Positions 1 to 9,555 are shown, counted from the first letter of the stretch. The stretch is 64,000 bases of DNA from Pantoea sp. A4 (GCF_000295955.2 NZ_ALXE01000044.1:1-64000); one strand, 5' to 3'. Made by a program: numbers and translations. Notes: generated by a model from the sequence alone, not told the origin.

Positions 1-160
1 AAATTGTTAAAGAGCAGTGCCGCGATTTCTCAAGCGGCGCGGGATGCGTATATTACGCTTTCCGCTTTGCCAGTCAAGCATTTATTTTGCTTTTCTGACC
101 GGAAGTTACCTTCAACTTCCTTTCTGACCCGGCGACTTGTAAGTCGTTGTTCCGTGTCAG
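1..160 (-). ncRNA. rRNA operon leader with boxA antiterminator
   Basis: This is the 5' leader of a 16S-23S-5S operon transcribed leftwards; the 16S gene itself lies beyond position 1. On the minus strand positions 16-1 read TGCTCTTTAACAATTT, the conserved boxA-containing antitermination element of enterobacterial rrn leaders. It is preceded at about 16-41 by a GC-rich stem around GCGCCGCTTGAGAA, the boxB-like segment. In E. coli a rRNA operon also lies directly downstream of murI (rrnB), so synteny agrees. The open frame across 4-204 on the plus strand is only a shadow of this leader. Confidence 0.9.
43..77 (-). promoter_or_regulatory. rrn P2 promoter
   Basis: On the minus strand a -35 TTGACT (77-72) and a -10 TAATAT (55-50) are separated by 16 bp. 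They are followed by the GC-rich segment typical of the rRNA P2 promoter, and transcription would start near 43. Position and sequence match the enterobacterial rrn P2 promoter downstream of P1. Confidence 0.85.
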
Positions 161-240
161 TGGAGGCGCATTATAGGGAGTTCTTCCGGGCTGACAAGTG
201 CTAATTTCAAATTAATTTCTGAGTGCTGTTTTTTTCGGCT
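161..240 (-). promoter_or_regulatory. rrn P1 promoter with UP element
   Basis: On the minus strand the -35 TTGTCA (197-192) and -10 TATAAT (175-170) are separated by 16 bp, followed by a GCGCC discriminator and a predicted start at about 161. This is the growth-rate and stringent-controlled rRNA P1 promoter; the core is almost base-for-base that of E. coli rrnB P1. The A/T-rich stretch at about 198-240 is where the alpha-subunit-binding UP element sits. It fills most of the gap up to the murI stop codon. Confidence 0.92.
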
Positions 241-248
241 AAACCGGG

Positions 249-1100
249 CTAAATCGCTACTTTTTCCAACAATGGGAAGCCATATCGCTGTAGAACTGGC
301 GATAACTTCAACGCTTCTTCGTCCATCCGCGTACAAAGCGCCAGATTTTGTGCAGAAGAAAATGTCTCAGGGGATTCATGTTCTAACAACCAGACAGTAC
401 GACGGGCAATTGCGGCTCCCGAATCCACCAGGCGCGTTCCCTCCGGCAGAACCTGTTGTAACTCATCACGTAAAAGCGGGAAGTGAGTACAGCCGAGTAC
501 AACGGTATCCGGTGGCTCGTTCATTCTGAGCCAGGGTTGAACAGCATGACGCACAGCTTCTTTATCTATCTCTTCCCCATGCAACTTCGCCTCCGCCAGT
601 TCAACCAGCTCTGCCGAGCCCAGCATCTCGATTTTGCACTCACGCGCAAACTGGGCCACCAGCTCATGGGTATAAGGGCGTTTGACCGTGCCGCGCGTCG
701 CCAGCAGACCCACTACGCCATTACGCGTCAGGCGCGCAGCAGGTTTAATCGCAGGTACAACACCTACAACCGGGAAATCAAAACGGGCACGTAAGGCAGG
801 CAGTGTCACCGTGCTGGCACTATTGCAGGCGATAATCACTAAGGAGAGAGGAAAGCGCTGCACGATAGCCGTCACAATCGCCACAACGCGATCAACGATA
901 TACTCTTCGCTTTTTTCGCCGTAAGGAAAGCCCTCGTTATCGAAAGCATAAAGATAGTGCAGGTTCGGCAACAGCTGCCGAACCTCTTCATATACAGAAA
1001 GCCCACCAACGCCGGAGTCAAACACCAGCACAGTGGGGCGCAGATCAGAAGCTGTAGCTGGCGCTGAGGTAGTACTCACGTCCAGGGGTTCGATAGCCAT
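249..1100 (-). CDS. murI: glutamate racemase MurI
   Basis: Converts L-glutamate to D-glutamate for the peptidoglycan stem peptide, in the cytoplasm. The protein (283 residues, E. coli 285) begins its conserved part at PTVLVFDSGVGGLSV and carries the two catalytic cysteines in VIIACNSAST and VVLGCTHFP. A longer frame to 1145 exists, but the ATG at 1100 (MAIEPLDV) gives the family length and reproduces the 56-bp overlap with the 3' end of btuB known from E. coli. The gene is therefore co-transcribed with btuB and may be translationally coupled to it. The first 20 or so residues are variable, as in the family. Confidence 0.97.
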   Translation of the reverse strand: MAIEPLDVSTTSAPATASDLRPTVLVFDSGVGGLSVYEEVRQLLPNLHYLYAFDNEGFPYGEKSEEYIVDRVVAIVTAIVQRFPLSLVIIACNSASTVTLPALRARFDFPVVGVVPAIKPAARLTRNGVVGLLATRGTVKRPYTHELVAQFARECKIEMLGSAELVELAEAKLHGEEIDKEAVRHAVQPWLRMNEPPDTVVLGCTHFPLLRDELQQVLPEGTRLVDSGAAIARRTVWLLEHESPETFSSAQNLALCTRMDEEALKLSPVLQRYGFPLLEKVAI

Positions 1101-2907
1101 AAACCGTCTCGTAATCCTTATCCAACAGGTTGGCAATTTTACCACGAACTGTCAGATGAGACGTGACCGGATATGCAGCTGAGAAATCTACCAGGCTATA
1201 ACTCGGCATCCGCCGCTGAGTATCAGCAAACTGGTTAGTGTTGTTGTTAAAGCTTTTCCCGAAATACTGCCAGGCCAGATCAAAGTCAAAATCAGCAAAA
1301 TTCCAGTCTAACTGATACTTGAATTGCTGCCGCGAGCGGTGGGCCAGAACCTCATTATCTTGGTCGCGACGAGGATCAAGGTATTGCAGCGTGATGCGGT
1401 GAGTGAAAATCCCGGTATCCATGCTGCCGGTCCATTCAATACCTTTAATCGTGGCGGACTGGATGTTGTAGTAAGTACCTACGAAATTATCATCGTAGAG
1501 ATAATCGATGAGGTTTTTGATTTTGTTCTGGTAAACCGATAAACGCCAGTCAACCGGCCCGGTCAGTCCTTCAAGCCCAGCTTCAATCTGATGGGAAGTT
1601 TCAGCATTAAGATTTGGGTTAGAGGCGATGCCCAGTCGACTTTGCCCGTACATCTGCCCTAATGTCGGCGCTTCAAATCCAGTGCCATAAGAGAGTGTGA
1701 AGCGATAGCCCGGTACAAACGCCCAGCCAGCCGCCGCTTGCCAGGTCCCGTTCCAACCAAACTGATTGTTGTCATCTCCTCGCACAGCACCTTCCAGCGT
1801 TAAAGTATCAATGCGCTGTTGGGCTGTCAGATAATAGCCGGTATTGGTCCGCTGGTAGCGATCGCCGTTGTATGCATCGCTGGAATCTAACTGTTGCTGC
1901 TGCCAGTCCACCCCCGCGCTCACCGTGCCGAGACCAACAGCAAAGCTATTACCCCACTGCAAATTACGCTGGCTCATGTCATCCAGTGTCGTACTCGCAC
2001 TGTAGCGTCCCAGGGTACTGGCATAGTTGTAATCTTTGAAACGCTGATAGCTATACGTCAGTTGTGATGAGTAGATATCCTGGTTGAATCGAAACCCACC
2101 TTCATAGGTGTGATTATAGACCTGCCGTTTATCCCCTCCATCCTGATAGCCCACGTCATACGAGGTGTTATTGCCGTAACCATAGCCGCGGAAGAATGCG
2201 GAAAGGTTTTGCGAGAACTGGTGGTTAACCCCAGCCCAAAACGTTTTGCTGCGGAAACCATCGCGATCGCTATCAACGCTATACGTTGACTGTGGCTGAA
2301 TGTTATAGCCATTGGTGGCCTGGAACGCGCCAGCTACCGTGATTAAGGTGTCCTCACCCACTTTCTGGCGTACCGTTCCACTATATTCCTGGTAGTGGTT
2401 AGATCCCATACCTACATTGAGCTGGCCACCCGGCTGATTGTTCTCGGTAATGATGTTAACCACCCCGCCAATCGCATCCGCACCATAGACTGCAGAACGA
2501 GGCCCGCGAATTAACTCGATACGCTGAACCAGCGAGACAGGGATTTGGCTGAAATCAGAAATGCCGGTAATGCCTGATTTTGCCAGTGGAATACCATCAA
2601 TCAGCACCAAGGTATGTCTGGCTTCAGCACCGCGAATATAGATGCTACTGGATTGTCCCATGCCACCATTTTGCGCGATATCCACACCGGGCAAACGGCG
2701 CATCACATCTGTCAGGCTTTTAGCCTGCCAGCGATCAATCTCTTCACGAGTGACCACAGTCGTCGGTGCCAACACCGAAGAAACCGGTTGTTGAAAACGG
2801 TTAGCCGTCACGATTTGCGTATCATCATCCTGAGCAAAGCCATATGCAGCCCAGAGCGAAAGCGCCGTGGCACTGAAAGCGCACAGCGTAGTGTTACTTT
2901 TATTCAT
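1045..2907 (-). CDS. btuB: vitamin B12 outer-membrane receptor BtuB
   Basis: TonB-dependent outer-membrane transporter for cobalamin, and in E. coli also the receptor for E colicins and phage BF23. 620 residues (E. coli 614). A signal peptide MNKSNTTLCAFSATALSLWA is followed by the TonB box DTQIVTANRF, then the plug domain (VMRRLPGVDIAQNGG, IYIRGAEARHTLVLIDG) and a 22-strand barrel ending in the C-terminal phenylalanine typical of outer-membrane proteins (LSASYSF). I chose the ATG at 2907; the frame extends to 2949 but that would spoil the signal peptide. Expression should be controlled by the cobalamin riboswitch just upstream. The 3' end overlaps murI. Confidence 0.97.
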   Translation of the reverse strand: MNKSNTTLCAFSATALSLWAAYGFAQDDDTQIVTANRFQQPVSSVLAPTTVVTREEIDRWQAKSLTDVMRRLPGVDIAQNGGMGQSSSIYIRGAEARHTLVLIDGIPLAKSGITGISDFSQIPVSLVQRIELIRGPRSAVYGADAIGGVVNIITENNQPGGQLNVGMGSNHYQEYSGTVRQKVGEDTLITVAGAFQATNGYNIQPQSTYSVDSDRDGFRSKTFWAGVNHQFSQNLSAFFRGYGYGNNTSYDVGYQDGGDKRQVYNHTYEGGFRFNQDIYSSQLTYSYQRFKDYNYASTLGRYSASTTLDDMSQRNLQWGNSFAVGLGTVSAGVDWQQQQLDSSDAYNGDRYQRTNTGYYLTAQQRIDTLTLEGAVRGDDNNQFGWNGTWQAAAGWAFVPGYRFTLSYGTGFEAPTLGQMYGQSRLGIASNPNLNAETSHQIEAGLEGLTGPVDWRLSVYQNKIKNLIDYLYDDNFVGTYYNIQSATIKGIEWTGSMDTGIFTHRITLQYLDPRRDQDNEVLAHRSRQQFKYQLDWNFADFDFDLAWQYFGKSFNNNTNQFADTQRRMPSYSLVDFSAAYPVTSHLTVRGKIANLLDKDYETVYGYRTPGREYYLSASYSF

Positions 2908-2914
2908 TGTTGTA

Positions 2915-2938
2915 GCATCCAAAAACCCATCAGGATGC
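2915..2938 (-). promoter_or_regulatory. btuB expression-platform hairpin
   Basis: On the minus strand GCATCC (2938-2933) and GGATGC (2920-2915) can pair immediately upstream of the btuB start codon, around the place where its ribosome-binding site must lie. In E. coli the equivalent hairpin is the expression platform through which the B12 riboswitch blocks translation. The assignment rests on this position and on the aptamer next to it. Confidence 0.7.
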
Positions 2939-2984
2939 CGCAGAGGCACACGACTTATAGCACGCGATAGTCGTATGAAATGCG

Positions 2985-3146
2985 ACGTAACACCGGCAGG
3001 TCTTCGGGCTAAGAATCATAAATGGTGAAGACTTCCCATCCCAAAGGACAGTGTCTGCCTAGGCAATCACCACGACATTCCTTACCGCTGCGCGTCAGCT
3101 CCAGATTTTCACTGGATTCCCTGTTAGCTCAATACTGAGACCGGCT
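2985..3146 (-). promoter_or_regulatory. cobalamin (AdoCbl) riboswitch aptamer
   Basis: The untranslated region upstream of btuB holds the B12 box AGCCCGAAGACCTGCC (minus strand 3010-2995). It also has the other conserved aptamer blocks, such as AGGGAATCCAGTG, GAGCTGACGCGCAGCGGTAA and GGGAAGTC, in the same order as the E. coli btuB leader. Binding of adenosylcobalamin is expected to shut off btuB (and murI) expression. The 2908-3273 gap holds this element plus the start of the divergent trmA promoter; a candidate plus-strand -35 TGGACA (3212-3217) and -10 TACAAT (3234-3239) are 16 bp apart. Confidence 0.93.
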
Positions 3147-3273
3147 GTCGCAGTCTAAGGTGAAGCCACCCTGGAATCCAGATTTCGACCCAGGTTGTTT
3201 TGTTTAAAGACTGGACAACAGAAAGTGAATGCCTACAATCGCCCGGCAAGCAGGCTTATTACCAGGATTAAAG

Positions 3274-4377
3274 ATGACACCCGAACAGCTCCCGATTGAA
3301 CAATACGACGCACAACTGGCGGAAAAAGTCAGCCGTTTACAGGCGATGATGGTGCCCTTTGCTGCGCCCGACGTGGAGGTGTTCCGTTCACCGGTAAGCC
3401 ACTATCGGATGCGTGCCGAATTCCGTATCTGGCATGATGGTGACGATCTCTATCACATCATCTTTGATCAAGAGACGAAACAACGTATTCGCGTCGACCA
3501 GTTTCCTGCGGCCAGCGAACTGATCAACCAGCTCATGGCAGAGTTAATGGCAGCGCTACGCGATAACCGTACCCTGCGCTTTAAGCTGTTCCAGATTGAC
3601 TATCTCTCCACCATGAGCAATCAGATCGTCATTTCGCTGCTGTACCACCGTAAACTGGATGAAGAGTGGCAGCAGGCGGCAACCCTGTTACGCGATGCGC
3701 TGCGCGCTAAAGGCTACCAGCTGCATCTGATTGGACGCGCCACCAAGACAAAAATCTTTCTTGATCAAGACTTTGTCGACGAATCATTACCGGTAGCAGG
3801 CCGTGACATGATCTACCGCCAGGTCGAGAACAGTTTCACCCAGCCGAATGCCGCGATGAACATTCAGATGCTGGAGTGGGCGCTAAATGTCACACAAAAT
3901 TCTCAGGGCGACCTGCTGGAGTTGTATTGCGGGAATGGGAATTTCTCTCTGGCTCTGGCACGGAATTTCCGTCGGGTGCTGGCAACAGAAATCGCCAAAC
4001 CCTCGGTGGCATCCGCGCAATACAATATCGCCGCGAATAACATCGATAACGTGCAGATTATCCGCATGGCAGCGGAAGAGTTTACGCAGGCAATGAACGG
4101 CACACGCAGCTTTAATCGTCTGGAAGGGATTGATTTGACGAGCTACGAGTGTGAGACGATTTTTGTCGATCCACCGCGCAGTGGGCTGGATAGCGAAACC
4201 GTTGCGATGGTTCAGGCGTATCCGCGGATTCTGTATATCTCCTGCAATCCACAGACCCTGTGCGATAACCTTGCTACGCTGGCAGAAACCCATGATGTTT
4301 CACGCCTGGCACTGTTTGACCAGTTCCCCTATACGCACCATATGGAATGTGGCGTGCTACTGACGCGCAAAGCCTGA
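3274..4377 (+). CDS. trmA: tRNA (uracil-5)-methyltransferase TrmA
   Basis: SAM-dependent enzyme that makes 5-methyluridine (T54) in the T-loop of nearly all tRNAs and also modifies tmRNA. 367 residues (E. coli 366). Motifs: SAM-binding [16 protein letters not shown], the [11 protein letters not shown] loop, and the catalytic cysteine in [12 protein letters not shown] start it at the ATG at 3274 ([18 protein letters not shown], matching E. coli), preceded by an AGGA site, rather than at the in-frame ATG at 3229. Divergent from btuB and convergent with yijD. Confidence 0.97.
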   Translation: MTPEQLPIEQYDAQLAEKVSRLQAMMVPFAAPDVEVFRSPVSHYRMRAEFRIWHDGDDLYHIIFDQETKQRIRVDQFPAASELINQLMAELMAALRDNRTLRFKLFQIDYLSTMSNQIVISLLYHRKLDEEWQQAATLLRDALRAKGYQLHLIGRATKTKIFLDQDFVDESLPVAGRDMIYRQVENSFTQPNAAMNIQMLEWALNVTQNSQGDLLELYCGNGNFSLALARNFRRVLATEIAKPSVASAQYNIAANNIDNVQIIRMAAEEFTQAMNGTRSFNRLEGIDLTSYECETIFVDPPRSGLDSETVAMVQAYPRILYISCNPQTLCDNLATLAETHDVSRLALFDQFPYTHHMECGVLLTRKA

Positions 4378-4379
4378 TC

Positions 4380-4403
4380 AAAAAAGGCGGCCCCGGCCGC
4401 CTT
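4380..4403 (-). terminator. terminator of the fabR-yijD operon
   Basis: A GC-rich stem AAGGCGGC/GCCGCCTT with a four-base loop is followed on the minus strand by a run of T residues. It lies between the convergent trmA and yijD genes, 5 bp past the yijD stop. The T tract is on the minus strand, so it mainly ends the fabR-yijD transcript. Confidence 0.85.
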
Positions 4404-4408
4404 CTGCA

Positions 4409-4765
4409 TTACTGACTGCTTTTCCCTTTCTTGAAACGGGTCGCAATCCAAAATACCAACGCTACCATCAGGACTACCGGGATGAAGTTAGAGCCAATAT
4501 CCGGGTACTCTGCGCGCACCAGCGCACTGTAAACCAAAATCCCTAGCAGGAAGAAAGCCGCCGCCAGTGAAGGCATACCCTCTGGCATGCTGCGGTTAAG
4601 ATAGCGCTGGTGCAGAGACCAGGCTGCCAGTCCTAACGCAATCAGCGGAAAAATGGAAAAAGGGACAAAAGCGCTAAACATCACGGAAAACGATCCGTTT
4701 ATCGCTAAACCAGTGATAAAAGCCAGCAGTAAGGTGCTTTTATCGCGGGGACTCTGTAATGACAT
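4409..4765 (-). CDS. yijD: inner-membrane protein YijD
   Basis: Small inner-membrane protein of unknown function, 118 residues (E. coli 119). Four hydrophobic stretches are visible, and the family-conserved block RAEYPDIGSNF lies in the third quarter. It follows fabR on the same strand with a gap of about 17 bp, as in E. coli, so the two are one operon; a role related to membrane lipid composition is only inferred from this. The ATG at 4765 (with AAGGA seven bases upstream) is preferred over the adjacent GTG at 4768. Confidence 0.93.
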   Translation of the reverse strand: MSLQSPRDKSTLLLAFITGLAINGSFSVMFSAFVPFSIFPLIALGLAAWSLHQRYLNRSMPEGMPSLAAAFFLLGILVYSALVRAEYPDIGSNFIPVVLMVALVFWIATRFKKGKSSQ

Positions 4766-4782
4766 CACGTTATCCTTATCTG

Positions 4783-5427
4783 TTACTCTTCGGTTTTTTC
4801 TAAAGTGACCGCCAGTCGCTCCTGCTCACGGCGATACCAGTAATACGCACCTTTAGCAATCATGCGTAATTGCAGCACCAGACGGTCTTCCAGTTTGCGG
4901 CGCTGCTCAAGATCAACGTCCAGTGCTTCGGCACCGGCACTGAAAACGATGGTAACCATCGCCTCGGCCTGCGCTTCGGTGAAGCTGCGCGGCATGCGAT
5001 TTTCGACCTCAAGATAGTCAGCCAGTTCGGCGATAAAGTGCTGAATTTCACGCGCAACAGCCGCACGAAATGCGGCGGAAGTGCCCGATCGCTCACGGAG
5101 CAACAGGCGGAATGCATTGGGATTGTTCCCGATGAATTCCATGAAAGTCGCCACCGAAGTTTTGATAATGCTGCCGCCTTTGGCGATACGCTGCCGTGCC
5201 TGGCGCATCAGTTGACGCAACATCAGGCCACTTTCATCTACCATGGTCAACCCCAGTTCATCTACATCTCTGAAATGGCGGTAAAACGAAGTAGGTGCAA
5301 TCCCCGCTTCACGGGAAACTTCACGTAAGCTCAGGCTGGCAAAACTGCGTTCCGCGCTGAGTTGGCTGAAGGCTGCCTCGATCAATGAACGGCGTGTACG
5401 TTCTTTTTGTTGCGCTCTGACGCCCAT
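4783..5427 (-). CDS. fabR: unsaturated fatty acid repressor FabR
   Basis: TetR-family repressor of fabA and fabB that senses the ratio of unsaturated to saturated acyl-ACP/CoA and so tunes membrane fluidity. 214 residues, like E. coli. The N-terminal helix-turn-helix is seen in [20 protein letters not shown] (about residues 32-51); the rest is the helical ligand domain, with the conserved [11 protein letters not shown] block. Divergent from sthA across 194 bp. That gap contains AGCGTACA at 5475, resembling half of a FabR operator, so autoregulation is possible. Confidence 0.96.
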   Translation of the reverse strand: MGVRAQQKERTRRSLIEAAFSQLSAERSFASLSLREVSREAGIAPTSFYRHFRDVDELGLTMVDESGLMLRQLMRQARQRIAKGGSIIKTSVATFMEFIGNNPNAFRLLLRERSGTSAAFRAAVAREIQHFIAELADYLEVENRMPRSFTEAQAEAMVTIVFSAGAEALDVDLEQRRKLEDRLVLQLRMIAKGAYYWYRREQERLAVTLEKTEE

Positions 5428-5621
5428 TATCTCTGCCTTCTGAGGGGTTAGGTCGACACTATAACAAAATATTCAGCGTACAGTTTTGCAAACTTTGTCA
5501 CTGGCTGTGAAAGCCCACGCTTTGTCAAAAAGCGCTTAAACTGACTGATAGAATTCAGATGTGCGCACGGAGATGTTAGAATCTCGTTGTGAAAATGTAG
5601 ATAAGAATAGGACGTATTAGT

Positions 5622-7022
5622 ATGCAAAAGTCTTACGATTACGACGCCATAGTGATTGGCTCAGGCCCCGGCGGTGAAGGTGCAGCAATGGGGCTGGTCA
5701 AGCAGGGACAGCGTGTTGCAGTGATCGAGCGCTACCATAATATCGGCGGTGGTTGTACACACTGGGGCACTATCCCGTCCAAAGCATTGCGTCACGCCGT
5801 CAGCCGTATTATTGAGTTCAACCAGAACCCACTCTACAGCGACCACACCAGGCTGCTACGCTCCTCCTTCGCAGATATTCTGAACCACACCGAAAGCGTC
5901 ATCAGTCAGCAAACCGCAATGCGTCAGAGCTTTTATGAACGCAACCGTTGCGCCATATTTCAGGGCGATGCGCATTTCGTTGATGCGAATACACTCGAAG
6001 TCGTCTATCCCGATGGCACCCGTGAAAGCCTGACTGCCGAGAAATTTGTTATCGCCTGTGGCTCTCGCCCTTACCGCCCGGCGAATGTCGATTTTAATCA
6101 CCCACGCGTCTACGATTCCGACTCCATTCTTAACCTTCACCATGAGCCAGGCCACGTGATTATTTACGGTGCTGGGGTAATTGGTTGCGAATATGCGTCT
6201 ATCTTCCGTGGCCTGAATGTCAAAGTGGACCTGATTAACACCCGTGACCGCCTGTTGGCGTTCCTCGATCAGGAGATGTCAGACTCACTCTCCTACCACT
6301 TCTGGAACAGCGGTGTGGTAATTCGCCATAACGAAGAGTTCGAGAAAATTGAGGGTGTGGATGATGGCGTCATTGTCCATCTGAAATCGGGCAAAAAAGT
6401 GAAAGCCGATTGCCTGCTGTATGCCAACGGTCGCACCGGTAATACGGATTCACTGACGCTGGAAAATGTCGGTCTGGAAGCTGACGGGCGCGGATTGCTG
6501 AAAGTAAACAGCATGTACCAGACGGCTCAGCCGCACATCTACGCGGTTGGCGACGTCATCGGCTACCCTAGCCTGGCTTCAGCGGCCTACGATCAGGGTC
6601 GCATCGCGGCGACTGCGATGGTGAAAGGCGAAGCAACGGCCCATCTGATTGAAGATATCCCGACCGGGATTTACACCATTCCGGAGATCAGCTCAGTAGG
6701 TAAAACCGAACAGCAGCTCACCGCGATGAAAGTGCCGTATGAAGTGGGACGTGCGCAGTTTAAACACCTGGCACGCGCACAGATTGTCGGCATGAACGTC
6801 GGTAGCCTGAAAATCCTGTTCCATCGGGAAACCAAAGAGATCCTGGGGATTCACTGCTTTGGTGAACGTGCGGCGGAGATTATTCACATCGGCCAGGCCA
6901 TCATGGAGCAGAAAAACGGTGGTAATACGATTGAGTATTTCGTCAACACCACCTTTAACTACCCAACGATGGCCGAAGCCTATCGCGTTGCCGCGCTAAA
7001 CGGATTAAACCGCCTGTTTTAA
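5622..7022 (+). CDS. sthA: soluble pyridine nucleotide transhydrogenase SthA
   Basis: FAD-containing cytoplasmic enzyme that transfers hydride between NADPH and NAD+, draining excess NADPH. 466 residues, the same as E. coli. FAD-binding motif [14 protein letters not shown] at the N-terminus, second nucleotide-binding motif [19 protein letters not shown] near residue 180, and the FAD motif [11 protein letters not shown]. It belongs to the disulfide-reductase family, but the redox loop [15 protein letters not shown] keeps only the first cysteine, as expected for SthA. Its 3' end overlaps the convergent oxyR by 18 bp. Confidence 0.97.
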   Translation: MQKSYDYDAIVIGSGPGGEGAAMGLVKQGQRVAVIERYHNIGGGCTHWGTIPSKALRHAVSRIIEFNQNPLYSDHTRLLRSSFADILNHTESVISQQTAMRQSFYERNRCAIFQGDAHFVDANTLEVVYPDGTRESLTAEKFVIACGSRPYRPANVDFNHPRVYDSDSILNLHHEPGHVIIYGAGVIGCEYASIFRGLNVKVDLINTRDRLLAFLDQEMSDSLSYHFWNSGVVIRHNEEFEKIEGVDDGVIVHLKSGKKVKADCLLYANGRTGNTDSLTLENVGLEADGRGLLKVNSMYQTAQPHIYAVGDVIGYPSLASAAYDQGRIAATAMVKGEATAHLIEDIPTGIYTIPEISSVGKTEQQLTAMKVPYEVGRAQFKHLARAQIVGMNVGSLKILFHRETKEILGIHCFGERAAEIIHIGQAIMEQKNGGNTIEYFVNTTFNYPTMAEAYRVAALNGLNRLF

Positions 7023-7922
7023 CGTGTTTTGCAGATGAGACTGCATGTGCGTACGGATTGCCTCTGCCAACTGTTCATAACGGCTGCGCAGGGGAGATCC
7101 CGGACGGTACACCAGTGCGATGGTACGTTGTGGCACTGGCTTGTAGCACGGCAGATAACACACGCCATCACGGATACGCTGCGGCGGTACCGCTAACGTT
7201 GGTAACAGCGTAATACCGCTGCCCGCCGCAACCATGTTACGCAACGTTTCCAGGCTGGTGGCGCGGAAATGGGTGTCTTCATCGGCACCCGCTTCAAAGC
7301 AGAAGCCCATCGCCTGATCGCGCAAGCAGTGCCCATCTTCCAGCATCAACAGCTTTTCCCCTGCCAGATCGGACATCGGCACCCGATCGCGATCCCGCCA
7401 CGGGTGATCTTCATAGATCGCCAGTGTCATGGGTTCGTCAAACAGCGGTACTTCAATAAAGGCCTCGCTCTCTTTCACCAGCGCCAGAATTGCGCAGTCC
7501 AGCTTGCCGTTATCGAGTTGCGCCAGTAACTGCTGCGTCTGCGCTTCATGCAGATACATTTCCAGTTTTGGGAACGTCTGATGCAACATCGGAATGATAT
7601 GCGGCAGCAGGTAAGGCCCAGTGGTTGGGATAAGGCCAATATGCAGCGGACCTGACATTGTCTCGCCCTGCTGGCTTGCCATCTCCTTAAGCACTTTCAC
7701 CTCGCGCAAAACGGTGCGCGCCTGGTCTACCAACAATAAGCCAGCCTGCGTGAACAGCACCTTACGGCTGGTACGTTCAAGCAGCATCACACCCAGCTCA
7801 TCCTCAAGCTTACGGATCTGTCCGCTCAGCGTTGGCTGGCTGACATGGCACGCATCTGCGGCACGACGAAAATGGCGGTGTTCCGCCAGAGAAACCAGAT
7901 ATTCAAGATCGCGGATGTTCAT
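7005..7922 (-). CDS. oxyR: hydrogen peroxide sensor OxyR
   Basis: LysR-family activator that is switched on by a disulfide formed in response to H2O2 and turns on katG, ahpCF, dps, grxA and oxyS. 305 residues, as in E. coli. N-terminal winged HTH ([20 protein letters not shown]); the redox pair C199 and C208 is present in [18 protein letters not shown]. The start is the ATG at 7922 with a strong GGAGG site; the longer frame to 7970 runs into its own operator. Transcribed divergently from the OxyS gene, with which it shares an OxyR-binding site. Confidence 0.97.
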   Translation of the reverse strand: MNIRDLEYLVSLAEHRHFRRAADACHVSQPTLSGQIRKLEDELGVMLLERTSRKVLFTQAGLLLVDQARTVLREVKVLKEMASQQGETMSGPLHIGLIPTTGPYLLPHIIPMLHQTFPKLEMYLHEAQTQQLLAQLDNGKLDCAILALVKESEAFIEVPLFDEPMTLAIYEDHPWRDRDRVPMSDLAGEKLLMLEDGHCLRDQAMGFCFEAGADEDTHFRATSLETLRNMVAAGSGITLLPTLAVPPQRIRDGVCYLPCYKPVPQRTIALVYRPGSPLRSRYEQLAEAIRTHMQSHLQNTLKQAV

Positions 7923-7939
7923 TGTAATCCTCCAGACCA

Positions 7940-7988
7940 CGATAGTTCGTGGCGATAGATAGCATAGCAATGAACGATTAGCCCTATC
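7940..7988. promoter_or_regulatory. OxyR operator between oxyR and oxyS
   Basis: The region contains the series of ATAG/CTAT-type tetranucleotides recognised by OxyR (for example GATAGATAGCATAGCAATG and CCCTATC). The sequence is close to what I remember of the E. coli oxyR-oxyS intergenic region. OxyR bound here represses its own gene and, when oxidised, activates oxyS. Confidence 0.8.
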
Positions 7989-8014
7989 AAGAAGATGGAG
8001 AAATAATACGCACA

Positions 8015-8128
8015 GATTAGATCATGGCAGACGCGAGGAAATGCGGATGTCTTGGTGATGTGCCTATAAAAACAAGATGTTATTTCGAAGCTAGAGGTTG
8101 GCGGACTGAAGCAGTCCGCCATTTTTTT
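8015..8128 (+). ncRNA. oxyS: OxyS peroxide-induced small RNA
   Basis: A plus-strand transcription unit of about 114 nt (E. coli OxyS is 109 nt) sits in the gap between oxyR and argH. A -10 TAATAC (8004-8009) follows the OxyR operator at the spacing of the E. coli oxyS promoter, with the motif GCACA just before the start. The unit ends in a textbook terminator: stem TGGCGGACT/AGTCCGCCA (8099-8121) followed by eight T residues on the plus strand only. Both flanking genes are on the minus strand, so the terminator cannot serve them. The body of the RNA has diverged, and its target-pairing loops cannot be confirmed by eye. Confidence 0.82.
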
Positions 8129-8131
8129 TAC

Positions 8132-9505
8132 TTATGCCAGACGCTGTTTCGCGAAGGCAATTGCTGCGGCGACCTGCGCAGGGGCAACGCCACCCTGAGC
8201 GTTACGCTTATCGAGGCAGGATTGCAGTGCCAGAATCGGATAAACATCCGCTTCAATGATGGCGCTGAACTGCTTAAGCTGCTCCAGCGTTAACGCTTCC
8301 AGCGCTACACCTTGTTTGATCGCCTCAACCACCGCTTCACCCACGATATGGTGAGCTTCACGGAAAGGTACGCCCTTCGCCACCAGATAATCCGCCAGCT
8401 CCGTAGAGTTCGCGTAACCCTGCTCTGCCGCTTCCTGGCAACGCGGACGCTTCAACTGAATGCCATCCAACACCAGTGCCGACATATGCAGGCAGTCGAG
8501 CCAGGTATCCAGCGCGTCGAACAGGCCTTCTTTATCTTCCTGCATGTCTTTGTTGTAAGCCAGCGGCAGGCCCTTCAACGTCATCATCATGCCGGTCAAT
8601 GCGCCCTGCACACGGCCACACTTACCACGGATCAGTTCCAGAGCATCCGGGTTTTTCTTCTGTGGCATCAGGGAAGAACCTGAAGTCACTTTATCTGACA
8701 GCTCGACAAAACCGGCTTCGCCCGTATTGAAGAAAATCAGATCTTCAGCGAAACGCGACAGGTGCACCATGCCGATTGAAGCATCAGACAGCAGTTCGAG
8801 TACGTGGTCACGATCCGAAACGGTATCGAGGCTGTTACGCGTCGCAGAAGCAAAGCCTAACCAGCCAGCCAACTGCTCGCGATCAATCTCATACGCCGTA
8901 CCTGCCAGCGCACCACAGCCCAACGGGCTAACGTCGAGGCGCTTCAGTGCATCCTGCAGACGGCTTTCATCGCGCGCCAGCATCTCAACGTACGCCAGGC
9001 ACCAGTGTGCAAAGGTAACCGGCTGTGCACGCTGTAAGTGGGTATAACCCGGCATGACAACGTCCTGATTGGCTTCTGCTGTCACAACCAGTGCTTGTTG
9101 CAGCTCACGGGTTGCTGCCAACAGTACGGCGACCTGCTCCTTACACCACAATTTCAGATCGGTAGCGACCTGATCGTTACGGCTACGGCCAGTATGCAGT
9201 TTTTTACCCAGCGCACCGACTTTCTCAATCAGCTTGCCTTCGACCCAGCTGTGAATATCTTCTGCATCGCTTTGCAGGATCTGCTCTGGATTGGCACGTA
9301 CTTCCGCCAGCAGCGCATTCAATGCAGCTTCCAACTGCTGCTGCTCATCACTGCTGAGCACGTTAACCGTTACCAACGCTTTTGACCAGGCAACGGAACC
9401 GATGATGTCCTGCTCCGCCAGGCGATAGTCAAAGCGCAGCGAATCGTTGAACTGTTTGAACCGTTGGTCTGCTGCCTGAGAAAAACGTCCGCCCCAAAGT
9501 GCCAT
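8132..9505 (-). CDS. argH: argininosuccinate lyase ArgH
   Basis: Last step of arginine synthesis: splits argininosuccinate into arginine and fumarate. 457 residues, the same as E. coli. The fumarase-superfamily signature [13 protein letters not shown] lies near residue 280, and the [14 protein letters not shown] and [12 protein letters not shown] blocks are intact. It is the last gene of the argC-argB-argG-argH run and is separated from argG by 75 bp containing a hairpin. An OxyS terminator abuts its 3' end on the opposite strand. Confidence 0.97.
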   Translation of the reverse strand: MALWGGRFSQAADQRFKQFNDSLRFDYRLAEQDIIGSVAWSKALVTVNVLSSDEQQQLEAALNALLAEVRANPEQILQSDAEDIHSWVEGKLIEKVGALGKKLHTGRSRNDQVATDLKLWCKEQVAVLLAATRELQQALVVTAEANQDVVMPGYTHLQRAQPVTFAHWCLAYVEMLARDESRLQDALKRLDVSPLGCGALAGTAYEIDREQLAGWLGFASATRNSLDTVSDRDHVLELLSDASIGMVHLSRFAEDLIFFNTGEAGFVELSDKVTSGSSLMPQKKNPDALELIRGKCGRVQGALTGMMMTLKGLPLAYNKDMQEDKEGLFDALDTWLDCLHMSALVLDGIQLKRPRCQEAAEQGYANSTELADYLVAKGVPFREAHHIVGEAVVEAIKQGVALEALTLEQLKQFSAIIEADVYPILALQSCLDKRNAQGGVAPAQVAAAIAFAKQRLA

Positions 9506-9531
9506 CTGAATGCTCCTGAATATCTGTTAAA

Positions 9532-9555
9532 CAAAGGGCGGCTAACGCCGCCCTT
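9532..9555 (-). terminator. hairpin between argG and argH
   Basis: A perfect nine-base-pair stem AAGGGCGGC/GCCGCCCTT with a TAAC loop lies in the argG-argH gap. On the minus strand it is followed by TTGTTT, a weak T tract. It may act as a partial terminator or an RNA-stability element lowering argH relative to argG. Termination efficiency cannot be judged by eye. Confidence 0.5.

Noticed and set aside
4..204. A 66-codon plus-strand open frame at the left edge
   Set aside because: It lies across rRNA P1, P2 and the leader, whose promoter and boxA elements are clearly recognisable on the other strand; there is no ribosome-binding site.
5730..5790. Disulfide-reductase family motif in SthA lacking the second cysteine, at first suspected as a mutation
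   Set aside because: Soluble transhydrogenases normally lack the second redox cysteine, so this is the family state.
7919..8122. A 67-codon minus-strand frame covering the oxyR-argH gap
   Set aside because: The region is explained by the OxyR operator and the OxyS gene with its terminator on the plus strand.
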